A stretch of 64,000 nucleotides of DNA from Micropterus salmoides. Lineage: Eukaryota; Chordata; Actinopteri; Centrarchiformes; Centrarchidae. Shown one piece after another: positions 1-11,949 of the stretch. The DNA is taken from positions 14,931,742-14,995,741 of the forward strand of contig NW_024040041.1 in the NCBI RefSeq assembly GCF_014851395.1, given 5' to 3'. How positions within the stretch are numbered: the first letter of the stretch is position 1; each line of letters starts with the position of its first letter. The notes beneath the pieces are model-generated. The model saw only the letters and a list, made by a program, of their open reading frames with translations, searched no databases and was not told where the DNA came from. The position numbers and the translations under genes are program-made.

Positions 1-1572
1 TAGAGGCCGGCTGATTTTGGAATCAAGATGGCAGTTCAGACCATGTGATTTCAAGACTGAGATGGTGGAAAATCACTACCTTGAACTACCAAAATTAAAG
101 ACGCACTCTGACTCTAGCCTGCTGTGGGTCACAGGTCTGGTTAGCTTCAGATATCACATGGTGTGTGCATGTGGGGTAGGTAAGCAGAAGGAGGAGAGAA
201 AGGCATAGAGAAAGCTATATACTTACAATATACCACAACCAGCCATGAATGTTCATTCAGCAGCGGTTGCTGGCTTTGGATTGGATAGAATCTGTTCTCA
301 GACAACAGAAGCCAACACCAAAAATCCTTACTACTGTTGCAAACACTCAGCTACAACTTTATCAATGAGAGGGACGGTAGTGAACTTGCATTCAGCAACC
401 GTGTTCCTTGGCTTGATAAAAATACTGATACATTTTCACAGTAATAGGAACAAAGCAGTCACAGCCAGAAGCAAACAATGTGCGTAGCACAGGGAACACA
501 CAGCCTCTTTAAATATCCCTTAGAGTTTCTTAACAGAAATTCACCACATGAAGCTTGTACAAGTAAGTTACAATAACAAATTTATAGAACTATCTGCTTC
601 CCAGACATACTAAAGCCTCTTACGTGTCGCTTTGGTAGCGAGTAGGTGCGTCAGTCCTTTTAGGAAATCCAGCGGAGTCGCTCGGTTCTGACGATGCTGG
701 AAGTTTCAATGGCACAGCTGATTCTTTGGCGGCAGCAATAGGAATCCGTGAAGTCGACGTAGGTTGAGAAGGTAGAACACAGAGGTGATCTTTTCACTTA
801 AGCACGGAGTTTATATTAGTCTTTTTCTGCAGGAATGAAATGTTATTTTGTATATAACAGTTTCCTAAGGGATCCTAAATTGTGTTGGTAAAAAATAATA
901 GCGGTAGAAAAAAAGAAGAAAACTGAGTGCTCATCCGGCGAGTGAAGTCTGTATTCAGGAACAAAGAAAGCGCTGAGAAAGTTATGTCTCCTATCACCGC
1001 TTGCGCAGTTGTGGAAAAGACAATGTGCTGGCTGTGCGCTGGCTGTGTTACGGTGCGACCTGCAAGATTACAAGCGCAGCCAATAGTGGCTTTGTAGGTC
1101 TGAGTCACTATTTCGCACCTAGGTGTGAAACGGGCTTTGGCGCCTGTTTTACTTTCCTTTGTTTGAAATAACTCCAATTCAGGCCTTTGGGAATTCTACA
1201 GGCTGGGGTCAGGCCTGCAGGATGTCAGAAGGCCCAGTTTTTGTTCTACCAGACTGTGAGGCCCAACATAAATAAATGTAGAAATATATAAATATGGAAT
1301 TGACAATGCAAGTTATATAAGAATATTAAAAATAATAGATAAAATTAATACAACTATTTGCAGAGAAAGAACAACGTCTCAGATATTTACATGTGCATTA
1401 TTCTGGGTTTGTGTTGTGCAGACGTATTGCAACGGAAGGGAATATTGTGTACATAAATATATAAATTGACAATACAAAAATATACAACAACAAAGATGAA
1501 CATTTAACAACAAATATGTGCAATGTGCCAGGTTTGTGCATGATATATAATGAAATAGTGTTTACATTTGTA
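1..1572. other. No gene recognised (5' flank)
   Basis: I find no exon set, RNA gene or recognisable transposon protein here. The short open frames show no family signature and have no flanking splice sites. From about 1280 to 1500 the DNA is AT-rich with several 'aaatatataaat'-like stretches, as is common in fish intergenic DNA. Confidence 0.4.
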
Positions 1573-1735
1573 TTATTTGCAAGGGGGGAGTGTCAGTGGG
1601 GGACCCAGGCCTTGTTGATGAGGCTTGCTGCAGATGGGAAGAAGCTGCTTTTGTGGCGAGAGGTTTTGGTCCTGAATGACCGCAGAGCCGCAGAAAACTG
1701 TAAAAGGGAGAAGGGTAAAGAAGAGCAGGAGGATA
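1573..1735. repeat. LINE-derived dispersed repeat remnant
   Basis: The stretch with 'gcagatgggaagaagctgct' followed by 'gaggttttggtcctgaatga' matches my memory of a very common teleost non-LTR retrotransposon 3' region. This rests on recognition only; no open reading frame remains and the ends are approximate. Confidence 0.35.
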
Positions 1736-1894
1736 CAGGGTCATGTCTATTTGTGCGTATGTTGTTCTTGTTATCTGACTGGTTAGTCCTTGAGTTTGGG
1801 TTTTACACCTTGATATAAATCCTCTACAGATACTCTATTTGTTGAAATGTTTCTGTGTCACATGTTCCCCTTTTAAGCCTGTAGAGGGAGGTCT

Positions 1895-1919
1895 ATGCAA
1901 ATTCTTCCTCTCTTATAAA
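1895..1919 (+). promoter_or_regulatory. VH promoter: octamer plus TATA
   Basis: A perfect Ig octamer ATGCAAAT (1895-1902) is followed 9-10 bases later by 'cttataaa', about 115 bases upstream of the leader ATG at 2015. Octamer plus TATA is the standard B-cell VH promoter, bound by Oct-1/Oct-2 with OCA-B. The diverged copy at 37043 has ATGCAAAC in the same position. Confidence 0.85.
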
Positions 1920-2014
1920 CACACCATCAGCAACTTGTGGCAGAACACTGGGACAGTTTTATATATTTCTGAAACACTCAGATCAGAGAGCTGAACTACA
2001 GTGTTTATCATAGA

Positions 2015-2471
2015 ATGGGGAATACAATTATCTGGAGTTTATTATTTGTAGTCACTATTCATGGTGAGAAAATAATTTTGGATTTCGGCTTTACTTCTTT
2101 TGTAAAAGTCCAACCTGTGATTTACAAGTTTATTGGATAATGATCATTATTTCTTTGCTTACAGGAGTTTGGAGTGAGACCATGGACCAGTCTCCCTCTG
2201 AGGTGAAAAGACCTGGAGAGACAGTGAAGATGTCGTGTATCATATCTGGGTTTGACATGACAAGCTACTATATTCACTGGGTACGACAGAGGCCAGGGAA
2301 AGCTCTGGAGTGGATTGGGAGGATGAATGCAGGTTCAAACTCTGCTAGCTATGCCAGCTCCTTTCAAAGCCGTTTCATCATGACTGAAAATGTGCCCAGC
2401 AGCACTCAGTACCTCCAGGTCAAGAGCCTGACAGCAGAAGATTCTGCTGTTTACTTCTGTGCTCGAGAAAG
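2015..2471 (+). CDS. VH segment, family A, apparently functional
   Basis: This germline heavy-chain variable segment would be joined to D and J to make the antigen-binding domain. Leader exon 2015-2063 encodes MGNTIIWSLLFVVTIHG and ends at donor g|gtgag. The V exon runs 2165-2471 after an 'acag' acceptor, joining in phase 1. The mature domain starts around SETMDQSPSEV. It has the first cysteine in MSCIISG, the conserved tryptophan in IHWVRQRPGK, LEWIG, and an FR3 ending AEDSAVYFCARE with the second cysteine. There is no stop or frameshift before the RSS. Octamer promoter, leader, splice sites and RSS are all intact, so it looks rearrangement-competent. It is the closest to the start of three intact VH segments in the window. 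It is not similar enough to the 4888 segment to share its family. Confidence 0.92.
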
Positions 2472-2510
2472 CACAGTGACTGAAGACAGTGGAGCAGCTG
2501 CACAAAAACC
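2472..2510 (+). other. VH recombination signal, 23-bp spacer
   Basis: Consensus heptamer CACAGTG (2472-2478), a spacer of exactly 23 bases, then consensus nonamer ACAAAAACC (2502-2510). It directly abuts the V coding end and is the strongest RSS in the window. It should pair with a 12-bp D RSS. Confidence 0.95.
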
Positions 2511-2667
2511 TCCACAGTCAACAAACAGTATTCATTGATTGTCCCCTTTTTTGCATTACTGCTGATTAAATTCTCTGTATTAGCATGGTAAAATTATGTC
2601 CCCATGTCTTGATAAGTACATATATGAAGAATCTTTAAAACATTTTTTCTTCACAAAATCTTCAAAT

Positions 2668-2855
2668 TAGGGCTGGTGATGGAGCAGTGGATAAGACACA
2701 TGCCTTTGGTGTGAGAGACCGGGCTTCGAATCCGCTGTGAGAAACCAATGTGTCCCTGAGCAAGACACTCAACCCCCAGTTGCTCCAGAGGCCGGCGACC
2801 TCTGACACGTAACAATTGTACGTCGCTTTGGATAAAAGTGTCAACTAAATGTATG
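2668..2855 (+). repeat. tRNA-derived SINE
   Basis: The 5' part resembles a tRNA with an A-box-like 'gatggagcagtggataag' and a B-box-like 'gggcttcgaatcc', spaced as in a pol III promoter. The 3' part ends with 'tttggataaaagtgtcaacta' and 'aatg', the usual tail of this fish SINE type. It is not a working tRNA gene because no cloverleaf forms. Confidence 0.7.
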
Positions 2856-3219
2856 TAATAATAATGTAATCAATTAACAGATTTTAGAGCCTATCAGTAG
2901 CATTTAGATGTTTAACAAATCAAAACCTTGTTGCCACTTTCTTTGTTATTTTGGAAATATCTTCTTAACTGTCCAACCTGTGATTTAGAGTCCAAACGAC
3001 AACACAGATTTATATATATACATCAATGAGCCATTATCACTTTACTCCAGCTGTCTTTTTTAAATCAGATATTATAGATATTATCATTATGTACAAAGCA
3101 CTAACAGGACTCACCCTCACCGGGCTGACACTCCCCAACTAGCTCTCATAGGATTAAGTGTTAAAAGTTGAAAAGTGTATTTTCAGGTTTTTTTATTTAC
3201 AGAATATGATTCAGAAAAT

Positions 3220-4080
3220 GGATCTGTCATTGTACCTTGTGACAGAGTTCCAGCCTTTTCCCTAGTGATATTTCCCGTCTAGCCTACTAGTTTTGACTAT
3301 TGCCTTGTCTAGCGACCCCGATTCTTGACTTGTGTTTTTGGTACCTTTGCCTGAGTCCATTTCTGCTGTGAATCTGATAGGATTAACACGTAGAACTTCA
3401 TAAAGTGTAGTGTCATTAAACTGGTAAAAAAATAAATATAAAAATGATTAAGGAGTGGACATAACAGTGCTAATAAAGCACATCAACACCAAAATATGTG
3501 TTACAAAACCACTGTTACATCATCAGCGTTTCTACAGCTTATTTTCACTGTTTATTGTTACTTTGGTGCTGGAGTTGATCCCAGCAGCAGACAGGGACAT
3601 CTCCTAACAAACTTCAAAGATACAGCACATCTCTGTAAACGTGTTATTATCAAACCTTTGATATGCCTTTCAAAACAACGTCAAAGGTTTATAAAGTCTG
3701 AGCTTTTGAAGCCTTTTAGCCTTTCAGTCTGAGACAGCACAATAAAAAGGTGCTATACTGCGTCAAAGGCTCTTGAATTAATTTAACAAGAAATCTACAG
3801 AAGAAGAAGATGTAACAGAAGAAGAAGACAACTGTGAAGAAGATGAGAATTATGCAGATGAGCTGTTTTGGCCAAAGCAACTATAAAAAGTTGTGCTGGA
3901 CATGACAAACCAGGAGGGGCTTTGTGTGGAGTGAGATGGATCAAATAGATCTGCAGGCATATTTGGGTCTGGTGATTCTCACTGGTATCGATCACGCGGT
4001 TTATCGACCATGATTCCACCAAGAAGTGTAAAACGAGTGCTAATGAGTAGGAATGAAGTTGGCTAAGAAGGTGTAACACA
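3220..4080 (+). repeat. Segmental duplicate of 37484-38330
   Basis: Two blocks of nearly identical sequence lie 34 kb apart: 'ttgtgacagagttccagcct' at 3236 recurs near 37489, and the following ~800 bases stay colinear, including 'ggtgctggagttgatcccag' and a short GAA-rich stretch. Together with the VH promoter and leader copies at 1895-2063 and 37043-37190 this marks one duplicated V-containing block. No coding function is seen inside. Confidence 0.75.
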
Positions 4081-4815
4081 GAATTGGGTGATCATTTAAA
4101 CTGGATACTTTAAAAAAAGGCACCCCAGACCGGGTTAGTTTTCACCCGAGAGGACAAAGGTGCATGGTCGACAAGAAAACAACACAAAGGTTAAAAGCGG
4201 AGAACTGGAAAGGCAAGGCTGACTCAAACTTTTAATGATCTTACATGGAATACACGTAGAAGTGATGGCAGTAATGGAGACTCACAATTACAATTAATAT
4301 TTTCATCCATCCTCCGAGTGTTTGTGTTGTTTTCTCTGACCCTGTCAACACATATGCAATTTAGGAAAAATGGCTATTATAACTTTTTCAAGTGTTCATA
4401 TGTGTGAATGTGTTTGTACATGTGTGTTTCAACCTGACCTTGTTCAGTGTGCACTAGGAAAAGCTCCTTCCTGTGACAATTTAAGAGACAAGCAGTTTAG
4501 ACAATGGACAGAATCCCAATACGACTCAGTAACCAAATTTGTTCCTCACTGCTGACCATGAAATATCACAAATCTCCGTTCAATTGTGATGTCTGCCAAA
4601 AAATATGTAAGAAATGTAAGAAATGTATCTTAATGGTTATAATGTCTGTTACAAGTTGTGTGTGCTCTGAAACACTAATTAAATAAAAAACATATGTATC
4701 ATACTGCATTCAACGAGACCCTCCTGTAATTATTATCTTACTACAATCAACAAAAATGTGTAAGTAAGTAGATCAAATCCCTTTAGTCAATTTTCAGCAC
4801 TGTGAGGAGGAGTTA

Positions 4816-4849
4816 ATGCAAATCTTGGTCTCTTCCTTCTTTATTTATC
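4816..4849 (+). promoter_or_regulatory. VH promoter: octamer plus AT-rich TATA-like box
   Basis: A perfect octamer ATGCAAAT (4816-4823) is followed by 'tttatttatc', about 65 bases before the leader ATG. The pseudogene copies in units 1 and 2 have a decayed octamer ('atttcaaat'), so promoter integrity follows gene integrity. Confidence 0.8.
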
Positions 4850-4887
4850 TCACTGCACACTGACAGAGACGAAACCACCGACAAGAC

Positions 4888-5342
4888 ATGCAACACATTT
4901 TCACCATGACTTTAGCTACATGCTTCATGGTTCTGATGCTATCTTTGATTTCTGGTGAATACACACTTCTGCTTCTTTTTAAAGTCAAGATTTCTGTTTG
5001 GCTCTGTTCTGATCAGACTGCTTTTCTCTCCAGGTGTTTGCAGTCAGACTCTGACCGAGTCTGAACCAGTGGTGAAGCGGCACGGAGAATCTCACAAACT
5101 GACCTGTACTTATGCAGGAATATCAGATAGCGATGCTCATATCAGCTGGATCAGACAAGCTGAAGGAAAAGGACTGGAGTGGGTTGCCTACATTTCTGCT
5201 CCGAGTGGAAGCACTAAAGCTTATTCCACATCAGTCCAGAATCGCTTCACCATTTCCAGAGACAACAACGTGGACCAAGTGTATCTGCAGATGAACAGCC
5301 TGACAACTGAAGACTCTGCTGTTTATTATTGTGCTCGAGAGC
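4888..5342 (+). CDS. VH segment, family B, apparently functional
   Basis: Heavy-chain variable segment. The leader exon (to 4954) starts at ATG 4888 or, more like its relatives, at the in-frame ATG 4906 (MTLATCFMVLMLSLISG). The V exon runs 5034-5342 after 'tctccag', phase 1. The domain reads GVCSQTLTESEPVVKRHGES, with the first cysteine in LTCTYAG, tryptophan in ISWIRQAEGKGLEWVA, and FR3 RFTISRDN to TEDSAVYYCARE. No stops. It is the intact relative of the pseudogenes at 19238, 39905 and 57061, which belong to units 1-3. It therefore probably was the V of an ancestral V-D-J-C cassette (unit 0). Confidence 0.92.
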
Positions 5343-5380
5343 CACAGTGATACAGGAAGCCACAGAGCTGCACACAAACC
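5343..5380 (+). other. VH recombination signal, 22/23-bp spacer
   Basis: Heptamer CACAGTG (5343-5349), a 22-base spacer, and nonamer ACACAAACC (5372-5380), one mismatch from consensus. Shifting the nonamer by one gives a 23-base spacer with a poorer match. Expected to be usable. Confidence 0.85.
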
Positions 5381-5552
5381 ACTGCAGATGTTACTGTGAC
5401 AGTCACTGATAGAAAGTGCTGTAAAACCACACGTTGTTGTTTTTTTAAAAACGTGACCTTATTCAGAATATTTGATGTATTTCCCCACAGTGTGGTTCTG
5501 TCATAACTTTAACTAAACTGAAACAAAGAGTGGAGCTTATACACCATCAATC

Positions 5553-6300
5553 AAGTCAAGTCAAGCCAAATTTTATTTATATAGCACCTCTCAAAACCAG
5601 GGTTACAAAGTGCTTTACAAGAGATAGCACAAAAACAAAGCAATGAAGACAAAAACAGATCAAAACAACACTTACAGAGATTAAAAGAAACATTAAAAGA
5701 GCAGACAATTGCTCAGTAAAAACAGAAACAATAAAATCAAAACAATTCCAAGGCAATATAAATCAAAACTTAATCTTATCTTAAAAAGATAAGTCTTTAG
5801 CTGTGACTTAAAACAATCTGAGTTAGCCACTCTGAGGGGCAGACTGACACAGCCTGGGGCCCAGGACAGCAAAAGCACGGTCTCCTTGTGTTTTTAGTTT
5901 AGACCGAGGTATAACTAGCAGACCTTGCTCAGAGGACCTGAGGTGCCTGACAAAGTTATAGGGCTTAAGCAGTTCACTTAAATACTGGAGTGCAAGATTA
6001 TTGTAAGTGCCTTATAGATGAGGAAGGAGATCTTGAATTGGATCCTAAATGTAATCGGAAGCCACTGCAGTGACATCAGAATCTGGGTGATTTGAGAGCG
6101 AAGTTTTAGTAATTAATCTTGCAGTAGAGTTTTGAAGTAATTGTAGGCGGGCCACAGCATTTTGGTTCAGGCAGAAGTAGAGAGCGTTACAATAGTCAAG
6201 GCAGGATGACACAAAACCATGAACAAACGCCAAGGCGCATATTTTTGCTACATTTATCAGGTGTGTTGAAGAAATATTGTGAGCCAGGTACAGGTGTGAA
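5553..6300 (-). mobile_element. LINE (L2-like) 3' fragment, reversed
   Basis: The minus strand reads as the C-terminal part of a non-LTR retrotransposon reverse transcriptase: FVSSCLDYCNAL, then ARLQLLQNSTARLITKT. Further along, with frameshifts, it matches an LQWLP and YKALT-like stretch and the terminal RHLRSS...GDRAF region. The + strand edge at about 5560 'aattttatttatatagcacc' is the usual 3' end of this fish LINE. It sits in sequence that is continuous in unit 1 (compare 19800), so it inserted downstream of the V segment. It is 5'-truncated and dead. Sequence to 6880 is unassigned. Confidence 0.7.
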
Positions 6301-6904
6301 GAAGTTTCGGAGACTGATGAAGACTTAACATAGCATCGTTTATTGAGGAGATACAGTGCCAGCATACAACATGTGAACACCAAATCTCAAGGATAACATC
6401 TTTTGTTCCCTTTTATGTTTCTGTCTTCCCCCCTAGTGCCTTTAGGTGTCTATATTAGGTCACCTTTCACCTAGAATAACTATCCATCTGATGTTTAGAT
6501 CCAATGCTTTGTCACATTGGAATCTATCACTATCCATGAGTTGTACTCTAATCTGTGGAGCCAGTGAGTTCTTGTAAACATTGTTGTAGGACTCAACCTT
6601 TTAAGATTCACAGAGAACACTGATATCTGCTAGCCTGACACGTGAGCTACTGTCTCTAACTAATCAGTCTGTTGTTGTCTCCCTGACAAGGACAAGTACA
6701 TGTGAGAAATACCTAAAGCTATAATGTCAGAAAACGCTTATGGGGTCAGCTAAATTACTCTAAGATAGACCTGCCTTACCTTTCCCTGTTACATAAAGCC
6801 CCTTAAGAAATATTCTCAACAAGGTGCAAAAAGCAGGACTGAGTGACTGCCTTAATGTGTTTATCAGATTTTAGTTGGCTGTCAAAAATTATGCTTACGG
6901 TTCA

Positions 6905-7080
6905 TCATATCTTGTTATGAGGCTAAGCAACACACGGAGAATCCCACAAACCTGTACAGGTGAACAGCTTGACGACTGAAGTCTGCTCTTTATTGTGTTT
7001 GAAAGCTCAGTGCTCAGCTCAGGAAGCCACAGAGCTGTACACAAACCACTGGAGATTGTGACAGTCACAGACAGAAAGTG
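6905..7080 (+). pseudogene. VH family B fragment
   Basis: Only scraps remain: 'gaatcccacaaacctgtac' (FR1) runs directly into 'aggtgaacagcttgacgact' (FR3). This is followed by a degraded TGT-containing end, a broken heptamer 'gctcagtg...', 'gaagccacagagctgtacac' and a nonamer-like 'acacaaacc'. Most of the domain is deleted and no frame is open. The downstream flank matches unit 1 after its V pseudogene. Confidence 0.75.
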
Positions 7081-7689
7081 CTGGAAAACCACTTTAAACA
7101 AGTTGTTTTTTAAAATATGCTCTAATTCTAATTTGCCCTAAACTGAAACAAAGAGTAGCGTTTACACACCATCAGGTTGTAATGAGGCAGAACTCTATCT
7201 TTAAGAACAATTACAAAACATGATCTTTGTCTTTCCTCATCCCTCATATCATATAAAATTTGAACATTCATCATTGATTTATTAATCAACTTTATAACAA
7301 CAATAATTATTGTCATTCAAATTATTATCAATTGTTTATTTTCATTTGAATATATTCAGGGTTCTTCAAGTCCCTCAACAACCTGACAAGATTATGATCA
7401 TAATAAAAGATGGTTTCCACCAATTAGTGGATTGGTACGATGTTGTATCAATATACTTGAACAAAATTATAAACGCAACACTTGTTTTTTCCCCCATTCA
7501 TCATCATCTGAACTCAAAGATTTGAGACTCTCTATGTACTCAAAAGGCCTGTTTCTCTCAAATATTGCTCACAAATCTTTCTAAAGCTGTATTAGTGAGC
7601 ATTTCTCCTTTGCCAAGATAATCTATCCACCTCACAGATTTTGACAGATTTTATAGTTATAGTTATATTTGACAGTTATTTTATTCTTA

Positions 7690-7765
7690 CCAACTGCCGA
7701 GGACACAGGTCCCCTGACTCTCCAGTGCAGGAAACTGTGTTTGGTTTTTTCATTAATATCAGTAA
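7690..7765 (+). pseudogene. Destroyed D region (unit 0)
   Basis: The flank 'aggtcccctgactctccagt' and 'gcaggaaac.gtgtttggttttt' is identical in arrangement to the sequence that precedes D1, D2 and D3. After the nonamer-like 'tggtttttt' the spacer, heptamer and D core are replaced by unrelated sequence. No usable D remains. Confidence 0.6.
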
Positions 7766-8338
7766 CATATCAGCCCCATTGAACTGGTCAATTTCATCCT
7801 CTTCTTACAACTCACTGTCAGACTGTGAATTGTCAGAAAGCCCCTCTGATCAAATATCCTTTTCATCAATTTCATCGACTGCGATGCAGAGCCACACAGG
7901 ATGATTTAATGTGTTCCGCCGCCACTTTGCAGGTGAGAGAACATATAGTAGGGTTCCTGCAAGACAGAGGGCGAAATGTGCAGGAATGTCCTTGAAATGT
8001 AAAAATGTTGCAACCTTGTGTGAATAGTAGGGAGATGACAGAGTGAAGGGACACAGCACCTGCAAACTTTTTTTTTTTTACAGGTCTAACGTTAAAGTGT
8101 AGGGGATTGTACAGTGTGAAGTAATTGCAAATGCGTTATTTTTTGTTCTTCACAGAAAATAGAATCAGCTGTCTGAGGTTGAAATAATAATAAATTGCAT
8201 CATGTTTCTTTTGGTAAACATTGATAACAGGTCCCACAGACCCAAACAGCACACACAGGTCAAAGAAATGATTAAGAATCTACACACCAGGATTTCTGTA
8301 TATTTCATGCACTTAATGAGCTTTTAACATTTTTTTGT

Positions 8339-8428
8339 TTGTTTTTTACGAGCAGTGAGTGGAGATGCAGCACTGTGATGCTGCTTTTGACATCAAGGGT
8401 ATTGGGACTGAAGGTGCAGTAACTTAAG
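8339..8428 (+). pseudogene. JH pseudogene (unit 0)
   Basis: A clean heptamer CACTGTG (8371-8377) follows the same 21-base spacer motif 'agtgagtggagatgcag' found before J1 and J2, but the nonamer is eroded. The coding part (8378-8428) has lost the J tryptophan: the WGRG motif of J1 is KGIG here, and a TAA precedes the donor 'g|gtaaga'. It cannot form a normal V domain. Homology with units 1 and 2 continues to about 8875 and then stops, so its constant gene is absent. Confidence 0.8.
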
Positions 8429-9236
8429 GTAAGACACATTTAAATGATCTATTATTATATTTATTGACTAATTTATTGGTATTTTATGAATGTGATTATT
8501 GGTGGTAGAGAAGTTTAACTCATGGTCTTATTTAGCTTTATACTGATGTTGGACAAACTAGAAAACAACAGACAGATGTTTTTAATGCAGCAACAAAATA
8601 AATTAATATTTAATTATTAAATGAAATTACAAAACACAGAGTAGCTTCAACAGTAATATATAAATACAGGGTCAGTATGTGTTTTAATTTAACAACTGAA
8701 CAAAGACATAATGAAGTGCATTTGTATATGTATGTAGTAGGCTATATAGTAAATTTTTTACTTTAAATATTTCTTTTGAAATACCACAGGGGCAACTTTA
8801 AAGAACTGTATGCATTTGCACTGTAAGCTTTAAGAGGAATCATTTCACATCAACTGATCTGTAATTCTTCCCAACAAGGTGGTGAAGTATACCAAGGTGT
8901 GGAGTGTGTGAAGTGAGTTTGGTTTTTATTGGGATAAATCTTGTCAAGACAGGAGGAGAGTGCGTCGTTGTAGGTGTATACCAGGTCAGTGGGGTTCTCT
9001 TGAGGAAGAAATATTCTACACTTGCGCCCGAGATAAGGTTTGGCTGTCTACTAAGGACATTCTTTTGAAGACAGATTCTAAGACATTGTCACACCATTTT
9101 ATAGGACGTTTTGTCACTGAAAGAGTCATCGACCCAACCGTAGTCAGACTGTTTGGCCAGTTCTCTCTGGATTCTGGTGGACTGGGAGGGATACGGGCCA
9201 GAGGAGAAGAGTTGGGTGCCCTGATCTTGTAGTGAC

Positions 9237-11886
9237 ACCTGTGGCCTGTACTGGTTGTACTCAGAGTTAACTCAGGGTTATCTCTAAACTTCGACCGCCT
9301 ACACTGGAGTTAAACGGTATTACGAAGGTGGATAAGATGTTGGTAAGTTGAGTATGTGTTAACCCGGTGTTAACTTAATTGGAGTTCGTGCGTGTTCACA
9401 TAAAACGGGTGTGTTCGGCCGTGCAGGCACAGTTTTTCGCAACGGCGCATGCACTGTATTTCTCCAGAGGAATGCACATTGGTAGTGTCAGGAAATTATG
9501 AATGTAAAGACAAGTTAACAGATAAATCTAATATCATGGCAGACGACAAAGCCAGGGAGGCTTGTTGGCATTGAGTAAATTTGTAGCCTAATTATCTTCA
9601 CAGTGTTCTTATTGTAGATCAAATCTCTATTTTGTGTTTTATGGGCTCTTCTTTTATGTGTTATTTGATGTAAAGGTACAACTGCACATGAAGTCCATTG
9701 TAATGGAAAATAAGGAGCCAGTGGAGGGGTAGTCCTAATAATCCGAGAGAAAATTTAATTTAATCTAGCCTACAAGTAAAAAACTTGAATATTCACTGAC
9801 ATTATAGTCGCACATTAATGAGAGAAACTTCACTTTGCAAGGCTGCAAATTCACACACATGTCTGTCGTGTATTATGCATGCACTGGAAAGTTATATTAA
9901 ACTTTGCATTCGGATTTAGCAGTGAGGAAAGACTCCTGAGTTTAGCCCACAATCACTATCATGCACCTTAGAGACTTTGCCTTGGATTGGGCGTATTCAG
10001 AAGAAGTGATTTTCGATTTTTTTTATTACATTAATTTCAGGAAATTTCAGATTTTTTTTCTTGTAAATTTCCTACTTTAATCTAGTTTTTTTTTTTTCTT
10101 GGTTATGTAGCAGACCTAAATTTTATAGTTATGCATTTTAATAAATTTATGTGAATTGATACCCAATTATGAATTCATAATTGTAGATTCATAAAATCAA
10201 AATTTTCCTCGTTAAGGGCACCACCGGAGTTGTTATAATCCTAGAGTCTCCGGACCTCTAGGTAGTTTTAATGATTATACAATTATTACTAGTGATCAGT
10301 TAATAATCACTCAATTATCTTAAATCAGTCAGTCAGTCTCATATCTAAAGGGTCAATTCTCTTGGCAGGAACTAGAAATAGGCAACACACACAGCTCTTG
10401 ATTATATTACAGTGAATTTATTCTCTAACTAAGGTGATAAAAAGATGGTTGGATACAGGGAACATAAACATTTGCTGAACAATGAGCCAGGAGGTTCGAT
10501 TGTGGGAAGCATTTGACTCATACGGCATAGAAGAGCTAATGAAAGTAAACTCTTTTGTTGCCTGGGGCGTGGTTCCCCAGGGGGCGTCTCAGGTTTCCCA
10601 AGGGACTGCCTCTCTAAACTTAATGTCTAAAAAGAAATCTATTTGCACGTCTTATAATCAAATATTTTCCACAATCGAAACTCAATGGTTGAACGGTTGT
10701 ACTGTTCTAAGCATTTGGTAACAGGAAACAATTGTCACATAATTGGTCAGGATATTTATACATTTAACGGCATTTCCGACAAGGGCATGTAATACTTATT
10801 TTGTCCACTTGGGGGAGCTCAGGTTACATGAGGGAAGCTTGGATTACATTAGATGACGGAGTGTCTTGCTGAAAATAAAAACACTGCACAAGTAACTTTC
10901 TTTTCAGCACTAATATCAACAACAGATAGCAACAACAGTTAACATAACTACTCAAATAGAGGCAAACGTAATCAGGTAACTAAAGATTTAATTAACTCAA
11001 TTAAATGGTTTGAGTCTTTGGAGACTGCAGTCTTTTTTACATTGAAAGTTCGGCTGTCCTGGATTATGTCACATTTAGGTGAGACAAGGAGTATCCCTTT
11101 GATGGTATAATAAACAATGTAATGAGCAAAGTCAGTTAACACGGAAATATGTGTGGGGGGGGCCAGTTTTGATAGGCTGTTCAGGGAGATGCCAATGGCT
11201 GGTTCGTGTCCCTTTGTCAGTTTAACAGTCAGGCCCCGCATTATCAGTTTCGGAATCAAAAAGGTGCCAGTTTTATGGTCGGGATAGCACTTAGAGAAAG
11301 CAACTTTGACCCCTCCCCATCTTCTCTGGGGAGGAGAAAGGAATTTAGAGTAGCTCCAAATTTATTCAATATAAAATGCACAAATCCACACTGTTGTTCA
11401 CTACAGTTATTACCCCTCACCCTGGCTCCACACGTAAAATAATCTATCTAAATATGCTAAAACACTTTAATTTAATTATAGACTACAGATGGACTAAGAA
11501 ACTATCCCGTTAATTAAAAGGCTGCAGGGCTCGCTGTCGGAACGTAATGCTGTTGTGTTCAGAACTTCATTGCAACCACTGTGGAACAAATCAGGATGAA
11601 ATCTAAACATATTTTATGAAGTGGTGTATATTAATATCCTACTTGTCATCATTAACACTGAGTACAGATGTGGTGTGGAGTCTACGTGCAGGGTAACCTC
11701 GAGTTAACCATGAAGAAAACCTGCTCGGAGCAGTTTAGAGATGCAGCGTAAATTGCCATGGCAACAGACCTCGGTTAACACCTATCCACCTCTCGTAGTA
11801 CGGGAAGTTACACCCGACGTCACAAAGTTACACCTGAAGTTACCTGGATAAGCCAGTTACCACGCTTTGTAGTACAGGCCACAGGT
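9237..11886. mobile_element. TIR-bounded element, ~2.65 kb, family unclear
   Basis: The left edge 'acctgtggcctgtact' (9237) is the exact reverse complement of the right edge 'agtacaggccacaggt' ending at 11886. Inside both ends are short GTTAAC-rich motifs. I find no transposase: the longest internal frames (for example at 10482) show no known motif. It interrupts the place where unit 0 homology ends. A non-autonomous DNA transposon is the simplest reading; no clear target duplication was seen. Confidence 0.5.
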
Positions 11887-11949
11887 GTGTGTGTTTTTGT
11901 TGATTTTCCTGACTGGTCTCCCTCTCACTCTTCCTCTGTCCCATGCCTC

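Noticed and set aside
2668..2740. tRNA gene
   Set aside because: A- and B-box-like motifs belong to a SINE; the sequence does not fold as a full cloverleaf and is followed by a SINE tail.
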